A DNA stretch of 64,000 bases from JAJPHW01 sp963799065 (GTDB taxonomy: Bacteria > Acidobacteriota > Terriglobia > Terriglobales > Acidobacteriaceae): contig CAWCVJ010000001.1 in the NCBI GenBank assembly GCA_963799065.1, positions 2,418,001 to 2,482,000 of the forward strand, written 5' to 3'. A program made the position numbers and the translations under genes. Of the stretch, positions 52,852 through 60,968 are shown piece after piece (position 1 is the first letter of the stretch; the number at the start of each line of letters is the position of its first letter). The notes beneath the pieces were generated by a model. The model was not told the origin of the DNA and searched no databases. It saw nothing but the letters and a program-made list of their open reading frames with translations.

Positions 52852-53253
52852 AGACCTTTTTCTCCTTAGGATTTCTTTTCATCACCCAATGTTCGCAAAA
52901 CTCGTAGCGGTGCTCATCCTCTTTCTCCGAAAAGCCTTGGCGTAAGCACTCCGTACCCCAAGGGCTATAGTCTAATTTTGAGAAAGAGACAGCAGAATGA
53001 CGCCAAGATTACATTTTTGTCATCTTTCATCGCGCCGTGCCACGCGCCGCGCTCCTTGACCGTAAACAAGACCTGTGAGGGGTTATGACCGTAAGGTGAA
53101 ATTCCCGCTACAGAAGCCGATCTTTTTCACGCCGTGTTACGGCTTTATGAATCTCTGGTGAAATTTTCTCCGGGCATCGCCCGATTGCGACAAATGAGCG
53201 TTGACTGGCAATTGAGTGGGACGGATAATGAGATGCCTTTTGGAGAAAGACTT
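52852..53253. other. Divergent intergenic region
   Basis: About 400 bp between the phosphoesterase (minus) and the next gene (plus). A minus-strand GG-N10-GC pattern (TGGGGTACGGAGTGCT, 52945-52960) lies 94 bp before the phosphoesterase ATG but is a weak sigma-54 match. A GACCGTAA sequence occurs twice (about 53059 and 53089). No gene seen. Confidence 0.35.
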
Positions 53254-53982
53254 ATGCCCAGCACTCACCACTCCCGTAAGCCGTTCAACATTTCCGATTC
53301 CCTCAACCGGCAACTCAACACGTATGCGCAAGCCGCAAGCGTAGCCGGAGTGAGCGTATTGGCTCTGGCCGGGGCCTCCGAGGCGAAAGTTGTCTACACG
53401 GAAACCCACCAGGTGACGCAAACGGGCTTTCCGCTGTACATCGATTTGAACCACGACGGCGTCAAGGATTTTTTGGTGCGTACGGATTTTTATTCGGGAA
53501 GCTCGGGCTTGGAGGTCGGGCTCGACGCGGTCGCCAACGCTGGAAACGCGGTCGCCGGTAAACGTTTTAGTCTCAGCGGCTATTTTGTGTCCGCTGCCTA
53601 TGCTTTGCCCGCGGGCGCCAGAATCGGACCAAATGTCGGATTCTCCGTTCGCTTTCCATTTATGGCAGAGGAGCTTTTCAAGAAGAATGTTGGAAGCCAG
53701 TATTCCGACTTAGGAGCGTGGGCCGGCAAAAGCGATAAAGGCGTGAGCAATCGATATCTGGGACTGAAGTTTGTCCTCGACGGCGAAGTTCACTACGGCT
53801 GGGCAAGATTCAGCGTCGCGCTTGGACACCGCCGGCAATTCGACGACGTCAGCGGAACTCTCACTGGATACGCCTACGAGACCGTCTCCAGCAAACCCAT
53901 CGTCACAGGCCAGACCACGGGCCCGGATGTGATTACGGTGCGGCCTGACACGTTAGGCGGGTTGGCGTTGGGAAGGAGATAG
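53254..53982 (+). CDS. Secreted acidobacterial protein of unknown function
   Basis: 242 residues. A long N-region is followed by a hydrophobic segment (AASVAGVSVLALAGASEA) that should act as a signal peptide. The mature part has a Ca-binding-like DLNHDGVKDFLV, a VGFSVRFPFMAEELF segment and GLKFVLDGEVHYGWARFSV, reading as a beta-rich fold. The C-terminus ends GGLALGRR, possibly a clipped form of the GLLALGA-type C-terminal sorting helices seen in related proteins. Function unknown. The ATG at 53254 has GGAG 8 nt upstream; earlier in-frame ATGs lack this. Confidence 0.7.
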   Translation: MPSTHHSRKPFNISDSLNRQLNTYAQAASVAGVSVLALAGASEAKVVYTETHQVTQTGFPLYIDLNHDGVKDFLVRTDFYSGSSGLEVGLDAVANAGNAVAGKRFSLSGYFVSAAYALPAGARIGPNVGFSVRFPFMAEELFKKNVGSQYSDLGAWAGKSDKGVSNRYLGLKFVLDGEVHYGWARFSVALGHRRQFDDVSGTLTGYAYETVSSKPIVTGQTTGPDVITVRPDTLGGLALGRR

Positions 53983-54058
53983 AGCCTCATCGCAACTGCT
54001 CCTCTCCGGTTTCTCTGGCATTAAGCTTCCTTAGCGAGTTCCGTCCCTCCGAGGTCTC

Positions 54059-54099
54059 GGCCAAAATGTCTCACATCAGAGACAGGAGACATATTGGCC
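54059..54099. promoter_or_regulatory. Long inverted repeat upstream of subtilase 3
   Basis: GGCCAAAATGTCTC and GAGACATATTGGCC pair at 13 of 14 positions across a 13-bp spacer. Each arm resembles half of the GG(A/C)CA-N3-TG(T/G)CC motif upstream of the other subtilases. It could be an activator-binding pair or a terminator hairpin for the gene ending at 53982; there is no T-tract. Confidence 0.5.
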
Positions 54100-54164
54100 C
54101 AGCCAGAACTCCTGCCGACCCCCAGTAGGCTCAATCGAATCAATCACTTCGGAAAGCGGATGAT

Positions 54165-54180
54165 CGGTAGCTCCCGTGCA
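54165..54180 (+). promoter_or_regulatory. Weak sigma-54-like element upstream of subtilase 3
   Basis: CGGTAGCTCCCGTGCA has GG-N10-GC spacing and TGCA at -12, but a poor -24 box. Its position, 71 bp before the ATG, is similar to subtilases 1 and 2. Confidence 0.3.
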
Positions 54181-54250
54181 GCATGCGACGTGGACGACTA
54201 GAGTGCCCCCGGCTCTTGCCGCCAAGATCGATTGTGGCGAGGAGACTGGG

Positions 54251-56071
54251 ATGACGCAGTACAAGCACGGGAGTAAGAGTTTGGCGAAGCGGCGAGAACG
54301 TCACGGCACCACATGGGGTCGGTGTCTGGCAGTGTTAGCGATTATTTTCATCGCTAACGTGGCTTCTGCGGAGATGGCATCCCAAGGGGAGACTTCACGC
54401 ACGCCTCTTTCACCGCGAATCGCGGCGGAACTTAACCGCGAGCTCGGGCAGGCCCGGCAAGGTCGAGGCGCCGACCGACACGTCAGAGTCATTGTTCAGT
54501 ACAAGCAATCGCCCAAGCCAGAAATCCTTGGCCGCGTGCAAAACAAAGGTGGAAAACTCGCCAGCAGACTTGACCTGATCAAGGGCGCAGCCTTCACCAT
54601 CCCCGTGAACGCTCTCGCGGATTTGGCGAAAGATCCCAATGTCGCTTACGTCAGCCTCGATCACCCGCTCCGGGCGATGGATGACTACACCAACGGCGCC
54701 ATGAATGTTAGCGCCGCATGGAACGGAGGGTTCGACGGAACCGGTATCGGCGTGGCCGTAATCGACAGCGGCATCAATCCTAATCACACCGATTTTTGGA
54801 ACGTAGGCGGCACGTTTGATCGCGTGGTTTACCAGCAGGACTTTACCGGGACAAGCGAAGTAAACTCCCAAGGCAAGCATATCTTCGACACCTACGGACA
54901 CGGCACCCATGTTGCTGGAATTGTGGGTGGAAGTGGATACATGTCGGGCGGACGATTCGGCGGAGTTGCCACCAACGCAAACTTTGTCGATCTGCGGGTG
55001 CTCGACCGATACGGCAACGGCTACGACAGCAACGTGATCGCAGCTCTTCAGCAGGCGATTGCGCTGAAGAAAACATATAACATTCGAGTCATCAATTTAT
55101 CACTGGGGCGTGGCGTCTTTGTCCCGTACGCGCAGGATCCTCTCTGTCAGGCGGCAGAATCGGCCTGGAAAGCGGGCATCGTTGTTGTGGTTGCCGCCGG
55201 CAACTATGGACGCGTCAGCCTGTTTGGCAGCGACGGCTATGGAACCATCGCCGCTCCCGGCAACGATCCTCTGGTGATTACGGTCGGAGCCATGAAGGCC
55301 GAAGACACCATGTCGCGTAGCGACGATCAGATTGCCAGCTACAGCTCAAAGGGGCCCACAACCTTCGACCATGTCGTGAAGCCGGATCTGGTTGCCCCCG
55401 GAAACGAAGTTGCTTCTCTCGCCGACCTTGGCAGTACGCTGGCCAACAACTACCCCGGCAATATGGTTTCTGGCTATTCGAACGACTACTTCGTCCTCAG
55501 CGGAACCAGCATGGCAACCCCCGCAGTGTCCGGCGCGGTCGCGCTCTTGCTGCAAGCTCATCCTTCACTCACTCCGGATCAGGTGAAAGCGCGGCTTATG
55601 AAAACCGCCTATAAGAACTTCCCCGCGCATAGTGTGGCGACCGACCCGATCACGGGTCAGACTTACACGTCCAACTACGATGTTTTCACAGTCGGTGCGG
55701 GATATCTCGACTTAGCGGCCGCGTTAGCCAACAATGACTCGATGCCCTCGAATGTCGGAGCTGCGCTGTCGCCCTCGGTCTCTTTCAACTACAGCAAGAG
55801 GACCGTGACTCTGGCTAACGGAAACTGGCAGATCCCCGGCAGTTCTGTGCTTTGGGGTACGTCGGTGCTTTGGGGCACCTCCGTAGTTTGGGGCGGAAAC
55901 TTGGATGGAACGTCGGTTCTCTGGGGCACGTCGGTAGTCTGGGATAACAATTCCGACTCCGGCTTCAACGTAGTCTGGAGCACCCCCGGCTCGTTGGCCA
56001 GCAGCGTACTGTGGGGAACATCGGAAACCAGCCCAGACGCTGCTTTCGTGCAGATCGCTGGCGAAAAGTAA
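54251..56071 (+). CDS. Secreted subtilase (S8) with Trp-Gly repeat tail, no. 3
   Basis: 606 residues: a basic N-region and hydrophobic signal (CLAVLAIIFIANVASAE), an I9 propeptide (about 77-140, VRVIVQYKQSPKPEILGRV), and a catalytic domain with Asp172 (VAVIDSGINPNHTDF), His217 (YGHGTHVAG), oxyanion Asn318 (VAAGNYGR) and Ser420 (SGTSMATPAVSG). The tail repeats SVLWGTSVLWGTSVVWGG and similar units about seven times. The signal, propeptide and repeats match the other two subtilases, but RPVFESY is replaced by RGVFVPY. GAGGAG lies before the ATG at 54251. A strong hairpin terminates it downstream. Confidence 0.9.
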   Translation: MTQYKHGSKSLAKRRERHGTTWGRCLAVLAIIFIANVASAEMASQGETSRTPLSPRIAAELNRELGQARQGRGADRHVRVIVQYKQSPKPEILGRVQNKGGKLASRLDLIKGAAFTIPVNALADLAKDPNVAYVSLDHPLRAMDDYTNGAMNVSAAWNGGFDGTGIGVAVIDSGINPNHTDFWNVGGTFDRVVYQQDFTGTSEVNSQGKHIFDTYGHGTHVAGIVGGSGYMSGGRFGGVATNANFVDLRVLDRYGNGYDSNVIAALQQAIALKKTYNIRVINLSLGRGVFVPYAQDPLCQAAESAWKAGIVVVVAAGNYGRVSLFGSDGYGTIAAPGNDPLVITVGAMKAEDTMSRSDDQIASYSSKGPTTFDHVVKPDLVAPGNEVASLADLGSTLANNYPGNMVSGYSNDYFVLSGTSMATPAVSGAVALLLQAHPSLTPDQVKARLMKTAYKNFPAHSVATDPITGQTYTSNYDVFTVGAGYLDLAAALANNDSMPSNVGAALSPSVSFNYSKRTVTLANGNWQIPGSSVLWGTSVLWGTSVVWGGNLDGTSVLWGTSVVWDNNSDSGFNVVWSTPGSLASSVLWGTSETSPDAAFVQIAGEK

Positions 56072-56106
56072 ATCGCCACGGTTTGCGATTATTGGTCCGC
56101 TTCAGA

Positions 56107-56142
56107 GGCTAAGTCATCCGGATCCTTGTGGATGACTTAGCC
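56107..56142 (+). terminator. Hairpin terminator after subtilase 3
   Basis: GGCTAAGTCATCC/GGATGACTTAGCC is a perfect 13-bp stem with a 10-nt loop, 36 bp after the stop codon. It is followed by GTTTCAGTTT, only moderately T-rich. Confidence 0.65.
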
Positions 56143-56288
56143 GTTTCAGTTTAGGAGTTTCCTCGCATGAGGAAGTGATTGCTAGACAACGTTTACCCTT
56201 CGATAGTGGTACTCGGTAGTCTTAGAGCATCAGGGATGCTGACGAAATGCTAAGACGTACCTGTTGATAAATTATGGCTCACATCCTG

Positions 56289-56720
56289 TCAGAGTTCCGG
56301 CGTTTCGAATCCAGTGGAGCTCGCGGCTCTTCTTAGTTTGAGATCGGCGGTGAGGAAGATGCGTCCTTGCGGAGCGTCCTCGCACCATTGCAGAGCCGCG
56401 GCTAGCTGAAGCGCGTCGGCTGCGCTCAGGTCGTGCCTCCGCACGAGTTCGGTTGCCGTCGCACGCAAGGCGTCTGAGGGTTGAATCACAGACCAAGAAT
56501 CGGAAATCCTTTGCGCGACCTGACGCGCTTTCGCCTCCTCGCTGGGATTGATTTGCTTCATACGAGCCAGCCGGGCGACAGCGCTGGCGATCTCCAACGG
56601 AGTGCCCCACCAGACAATCACTTGGTGGGCCTTGTAAAGCGACCGCACCCGAGTGGTTCTTTCCTCCTTGACGGTTAAAGGAACCAAAGCGCTTGAATCC
56701 CAAAAAGATGGAACCAGCAT
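56289..56720 (-). CDS. PIN domain toxin (VapC-like)
   Basis: 143 residues: first acid in PSFWDSSALVPLTV, Glu in WGTPLEIASAVARL, Asp in HDLSAADALQLAAALQWCED and the last in IFLTADLKLRRAA. The four acidic positions of a PIN RNase are present. It overlaps the Phd-type antitoxin stop by 1 nt (TAATG), which fixes the start at 56720; a frame beginning at 56747 would run into the antitoxin gene. Confidence 0.85.
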   Translation of the reverse strand: MLVPSFWDSSALVPLTVKEERTTRVRSLYKAHQVIVWWGTPLEIASAVARLARMKQINPSEEAKARQVAQRISDSWSVIQPSDALRATATELVRRHDLSAADALQLAAALQWCEDAPQGRIFLTADLKLRRAASSTGFETPEL

Positions 56721-57007
56721 TAGCGGCCGTCGCGTTCCTCTCGCCATACACGCTGCATCGTCGCTCGGGAAACTTTGCCGAGCGGCTTAGGCCACGAGTC
56801 CGTGGAAGGCCGCGGCTTCAACGGCGGAGTCAGAATGCCGCGCATGATGAGCCGCCGCTCGTGTTCGGACTGGTTGGTGAGACGACACGGGATGATACGC
56901 GCGACGGGCCGATTGCGCTCGCAGACGAGCACTTCTTCGCCATCCTTTACTAACTGGATGTGAGCGCTTAACTGCGCCTTAAGATCGCCAATGTTTACCG
57001 TTTTCAT
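56720..57007 (-). CDS. Phd/YefM-type antitoxin
   Basis: 95 residues beginning MKTVNIGDLKAQLSAHIQLV, then DGEEVLVCERNRPVARIIPC, the canonical Phd/YefM fold that binds operator DNA. The C-terminal tail (about 50-95) would bind the PIN toxin encoded downstream. An AT-rich stretch with TGACTATGTTAGTCA (57026-57040, a palindrome) lies just upstream and may be the operator. Confidence 0.85.
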   Translation of the reverse strand: MKTVNIGDLKAQLSAHIQLVKDGEEVLVCERNRPVARIIPCRLTNQSEHERRLIMRGILTPPLKPRPSTDSWPKPLGKVSRATMQRVWREERDGR

Positions 57008-57066
57008 AATCCCATCATAGCCGACATGACTATGTTAGTCATCTTCAATGTTGCGCTGTTGATATT

Positions 57067-58740
57067 TCAAGCATTTTCCGACTTGGCAAGGGCGCGCAGC
57101 GGCCCCAGCCACGGTTCGTAATATTTCCATCTCGCGACGGAGGTGCGATAGATTGGTTGCCGGGCCTGCCACTTGCTGGGCGTCTTCACCGCTCGTGGAT
57201 TGGATTCGGGGCGCAGGCACGAGTCGTCCCATGCGAGGCCGCAGGCTGCGATGATTCGCCGGATGGCTGGTTCGGGGGCGCGAGTGAGGTCCTCGTAATC
57301 GACTTCGAGGAAGCGATCCGGCGGAAAAACGCTTCGCCAATGGTCAATGAGACGCTGGTAGCTGCGGAAATACGCGACCAGTTCCGCGCCTCCGGTGGGA
57401 AACGCCAGGATGGGATGGAAATGCGTTTGATGGATCGACAGCGCCGTGTCGATGGCTGCGCGCCGGCAATGGATGATGGTTGCGCGCGGGAATGCGATGT
57501 GAATCAGACCGGCCCAGAGAAAGTTGAACGGCATCTTGTCCGTCACTCGCGCCGCCTTCGGCGCGATCGCGCGCAATACGCCGAGATAATCTGACGCCGC
57601 CTTAGCTACGAACTGGCTCTCATGAACCGAAGCATCCGAGCGGTGCCACTCCGCCCCGCGCTGATTCCAGAAATTCAACTCGCCTCCGCCAGCAACCTCG
57701 GGGTGCATGGAAACAATTTGCTCAACCAACGTCGTGCCGGAGCGCGGCATGCCGATGATCAGCACCGGTGTGGCATCCGAACTACCGAGTTCGGATGCCC
57801 GCGCGATCCATTCCGTTGTGCAGCGGGCAATCAGGCGGTGGATCTCACGTTCGAAGCCGGCCGAGTCAAAAGATGAAGAGCCGCGGCGTACCACGTCGGC
57901 GGCGTCGAAATGCTGCATGGCCAAGCCATAGTCGCAGAGATCCTCCGCAGCTTTGCCGATTGCGAGGTGGAGCCGCTGGAGTTGTCCCGATTCCAGTCCG
58001 GGCGTGGCCAGCGCGGACTGCATCTCTTGGAGCAGACCTCTGTCGCGGCTCGTAACAGGACGGCACCTGACCAGTTCGTAGTAGCTCCCCGCCAGCATGG
58101 GCGCGATCGCGATTGTCCGTTGGAAGCAGGCGCGGGCCTCATCGAAGCGGCCGAACTCAGAGAGCAGATTGCCGAGCAGATCATACGCCATGGCGTTCCT
58201 GGGATCGGCCACTAGCGTCTCTCTCAATACCTTTTCGGCTTCCTGATTGCGATCCTCGATGACCAGCGCCCGAGCCTTACCTAGGCGGCCGAAACTAGAC
58301 CTGCCTCCGGTTGCTGCCGCACGCTGGAAACAGCCTATTGCATTCTCCACATGGCCCAGGGTGTAGAGCAAAGCGCCCCCGCGGAACCAAGCCTCGGTTA
58401 ACGAGGGGAGCAACTTTGTGGCGCGGTCATAAGCAGCGAGCGCTCCACCGATATTGCCCAGTTTCTCCAATGCGATGCCCAGGCGGAAGTGCGCGTCGGT
58501 GTAGCGCGGGTTGCTGACGACGGCCCGCTGCAATGCCGCGATCGCATCCGGCAGACGATCGACCTCTAGGCAGGCGAGGCCGAGATCATGTTGAATGACG
58601 GCATTAGACGGCTCCAGCAGCGCGGCTTCGCGCAACGGCGTGATCGCATCGGCAGGACGACCAGCCCTGAGGAAGTCAGTGGCCACTGCGAGCAGAGCCG
58701 CCACCTGCTGCGCCGCCACTAAGTTTGGAGACTGAGACAT
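57067..58740 (-). CDS. TPR-repeat sulfotransferase
   Basis: 557 residues. The N-terminal 230 residues form about six tetratricopeptide repeats (ADAITPLREAALLEPSNAVI, DAIAALQRAVVSNPRYTDAH, GALAAYDRATKLLPSLTEAW, EARACFQRTIAIAPMLAGSY). The C-terminal sulfotransferase domain (about 310-545) has the PAPS-binding loop LIIGMPRSGTTLVEQIVSMHP, ADKMPFNFLWAGLIHIAFP-like sequence (TDKMPFNF) and HCRRAAIDTALS, with the 3'-phosphate-binding Arg/Ser. It would move sulfate from PAPS to a protein or carbohydrate; the TPR part may bind the acceptor. No operon partner is seen. Confidence 0.9.
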   Translation of the reverse strand: MSQSPNLVAAQQVAALLAVATDFLRAGRPADAITPLREAALLEPSNAVIQHDLGLACLEVDRLPDAIAALQRAVVSNPRYTDAHFRLGIALEKLGNIGGALAAYDRATKLLPSLTEAWFRGGALLYTLGHVENAIGCFQRAAATGGRSSFGRLGKARALVIEDRNQEAEKVLRETLVADPRNAMAYDLLGNLLSEFGRFDEARACFQRTIAIAPMLAGSYYELVRCRPVTSRDRGLLQEMQSALATPGLESGQLQRLHLAIGKAAEDLCDYGLAMQHFDAADVVRRGSSSFDSAGFEREIHRLIARCTTEWIARASELGSSDATPVLIIGMPRSGTTLVEQIVSMHPEVAGGGELNFWNQRGAEWHRSDASVHESQFVAKAASDYLGVLRAIAPKAARVTDKMPFNFLWAGLIHIAFPRATIIHCRRAAIDTALSIHQTHFHPILAFPTGGAELVAYFRSYQRLIDHWRSVFPPDRFLEVDYEDLTRAPEPAIRRIIAACGLAWDDSCLRPESNPRAVKTPSKWQARQPIYRTSVARWKYYEPWLGPLRALAKSENA

Positions 58741-58841
58741 AGCATGAACCTAGGTTGGAACTTTCATCGTGGCGTTTGGAATATGCAGAACGCAAGTTAT
58801 ACATGGCAATGTTGCTGCTATCGCGGTTTCATCATAACTCG

Positions 58842-60308
58842 TCATTTTTCGTAAGTGGCTGGCATGTGCATCGTCACCCTGGTGCCTTGCCCCGGCTGGC
58901 TCGTGATCTCGACCTTGCCGCCATGCAGCAGGGCGATGCTTTGCACGATTGCCAAACCCAATCCAGTGCCACCCGATGCCTGAGAGCGCGAGCAATCAAC
59001 GCGAAAGAAACGATCGAACACTCGGGGCAGGGCTTCCGCCGGAATGCCAATGCCCGTATCGGAGACCTCGATACGAATGGCGGAGACACCACCATTCCAA
59101 TGATCCGGATTTGTGCCGAGCACCACCGCTCCGCCACGCGGCGTATGTGCCAGGGCATTTGAGACAAGGTTGCCCACCGCCCGCTGCAACAGCGTGCGAT
59201 CCAATTCCGCGACCACCGGTTCGGCGGCGACCATGGTGGTAAGAGAAACCCCGCTATCTGCGGCGGACGCTTCGTAATACTCCCGCACTGCGCTCAACAA
59301 CTCGCCCACGTCGACTCGTTCGCGGCGCAAATGGGTCAATGGGCTTTCCGCGCGAGCAAGAAAAAGAAGATCGCCGATAAGATCGGAAAGCCGCACCGCC
59401 TCTTCGAGACAGGATTCGATGACATCGCGATATTCGTCGGCAGTTCGCGCGCGGGCCAGCGCGACCTCCGCTTCCCCGCGAATATTGTTGACCGGCGTCC
59501 GCAGATCATGTGCGATGTCGGCCGAGAACCTCGAGATACGCTCGAAAGACTCCTCCAGACGGTCCAACATTTGATTGAATGTACCGGCCAATGACGCCAG
59601 CTCGAACGGATAACCTTCCGGGAGTATGCGTTCACGAAGGTTGGTGGAACTGATGCGACGGGCGGTGATCGCCATTTCCTCGACCGGACGAATTCCGTGT
59701 CGCGCGATTTGATAGCCGATTAAAGGAAAAATGACGAACGTCGCCGACAGAATAGTCCAGAACCAAAATCGGTAACGCGCCAGCAAATCTTCTTTCTGCG
59801 ACACATCGATAGCTACCTGAATGGTGTCTATTTGATCGATGCCGGAACCGACCGCCGCCGACATGCTGGTCACGCGAAATTCCCGCCCTCCCGTGCCCTT
59901 CATCCGCAAGGTGCGGCCTGGGTGGGTATGAGTTTGGCTGGCTAACTGAGACAGGTCGAGTTGCTCGGCCATGCCGGGTGTAATCAAGAGCTGCGAGCCG
60001 CGTGCATCCAAGAGCCGGATATAAAACTGTTCGTAGCGGCGGGCGGCTGATTCCAGTTCAATCTCTTCTCGCAGTGCATCCCAATCGTCGGGCCTCTCGC
60101 GCAACATGACACGCAGGACGTGCACCTTATCGGCGAGAAACAAGTCCGTACTTTTTTCGAGTTCGCTGACCAGGAAGAAATAGAGCCCGACGGTGGCGAC
60201 GAACACGAGAAACAGGCCGGCTAGCGCATAGCCGGCAGTAAGCCGAAAAGCCAGCGTTCGCCAGAAACGGGAAACCGGAGCGCGGCTAATGGGCGCATTC
60301 CAGGACAT
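58842..60308 (-). CDS. Heavy-metal-type sensor histidine kinase (CusS-like)
   Basis: 488 residues. Two membrane helices (about 25-48 and 180-200) flank a periplasmic domain of about 130 residues. HAMP (RPVEEMAITARRISSTNL) is followed by HisKA with His267 in IAHDLRTPVNNIRGE, the N box LVSNALAHTPRGG, DTGIGIPAEALPRVFDRFFR and GGTGLGLAIVQSIALLHGG. Its layout and spacing follow the CusS/IrlB family, whose members sense copper or other metals; the signal here is not evident. It overlaps the response regulator gene by 23 nt. Confidence 0.9.
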   Translation of the reverse strand: MSWNAPISRAPVSRFWRTLAFRLTAGYALAGLFLVFVATVGLYFFLVSELEKSTDLFLADKVHVLRVMLRERPDDWDALREEIELESAARRYEQFYIRLLDARGSQLLITPGMAEQLDLSQLASQTHTHPGRTLRMKGTGGREFRVTSMSAAVGSGIDQIDTIQVAIDVSQKEDLLARYRFWFWTILSATFVIFPLIGYQIARHGIRPVEEMAITARRISSTNLRERILPEGYPFELASLAGTFNQMLDRLEESFERISRFSADIAHDLRTPVNNIRGEAEVALARARTADEYRDVIESCLEEAVRLSDLIGDLLFLARAESPLTHLRRERVDVGELLSAVREYYEASAADSGVSLTTMVAAEPVVAELDRTLLQRAVGNLVSNALAHTPRGGAVVLGTNPDHWNGGVSAIRIEVSDTGIGIPAEALPRVFDRFFRVDCSRSQASGGTGLGLAIVQSIALLHGGKVEITSQPGQGTRVTMHMPATYEK

Positions 60309-60960
60309 AGCCAGTGCCGCGCACGGTGTGGATCAATTTCAGCGGAAAGGGATCGTCCACTTTGCCGCGCAGCCGCCGCACATTTACGTCCACAACGTTG
60401 GTATCGCTGTCGAAGTTCATGTCCCACACCGCTTCTGCGATCGACGTTCGAGACAGCACCTCGCCGGCACGCCGGGCCAAGAGTGAAAGGAGAAGAAACT
60501 CTTTGGAGGTCAGCTCCAGGCGTTGACCGGCGCGGGTGGCGCGTTGGCGCAGCAAGTCAATCTCAAGGTCCGCCAAACGCAGGGTTTCGTCCGTGCGCTG
60601 AGGCCCGCGGCGCAAAAGCGATCTTACGCGAGCCAGCAATTCGGAAAAAGCGAATGGTTTCGCCAAATAGTCGTCGGCCCCGAGCTCGAATCCCCTTACC
60701 CGTTCGTGAACGGCGTCGCGAGCGGTCAGAAGTAGCACCAGCGAGCGCCGACCTTCATGGCGTAAACGACCGAGAACCTGCCAGCCATCCAGACCGGGAA
60801 GCATGACATCCAGAATGACGAGATCGAATTGCAGCTCTTGAGCCAGATGCAACCCGTCCAAACCATTCCGGGCCACATCGACCACAAAGCCCGCCTCGCC
60901 AAGTCCCTTCTTGAGAAACTTGGCTGTCTTAGCTTCGTCTTCGATGACTAGAATTTTCAT
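60286..60960 (-). CDS. OmpR-family response regulator (CusR/CopR-like)
   Basis: 224 residues: receiver with the acidic pocket in ILVIEDEAKT, Asp51 in LVILDVMLPGLDGWQ, LLLTARDAVHERV and DDYLAKPFAFSELLARVR, then a winged-helix domain with LTSKEFLLLSLLARRAGEVLSR, NVVDVNVRRLRGKVD and IHTVRGTGYVLE. These sequences are typical of the heavy-metal CusR/CopR group. It starts 8 bp after the TonB receptor stop, so receptor, regulator and kinase form one transcript, and the system may be controlled with, or control, the receptor. Confidence 0.9.
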   Translation of the reverse strand: MKILVIEDEAKTAKFLKKGLGEAGFVVDVARNGLDGLHLAQELQFDLVILDVMLPGLDGWQVLGRLRHEGRRSLVLLLTARDAVHERVRGFELGADDYLAKPFAFSELLARVRSLLRRGPQRTDETLRLADLEIDLLRQRATRAGQRLELTSKEFLLLSLLARRAGEVLSRTSIAEAVWDMNFDSDTNVVDVNVRRLRGKVDDPFPLKLIHTVRGTGYVLECAH

Positions 60961-60968
60961 GTCGCCCT

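Noticed and set aside
56440..56580. PERSRR-type translation resembling the CTGAGCGCAGTCGAAGG repeat
   Set aside because: The DNA encodes the PIN toxin (HDLSAADALQL) in another frame and the likeness is coincidental.
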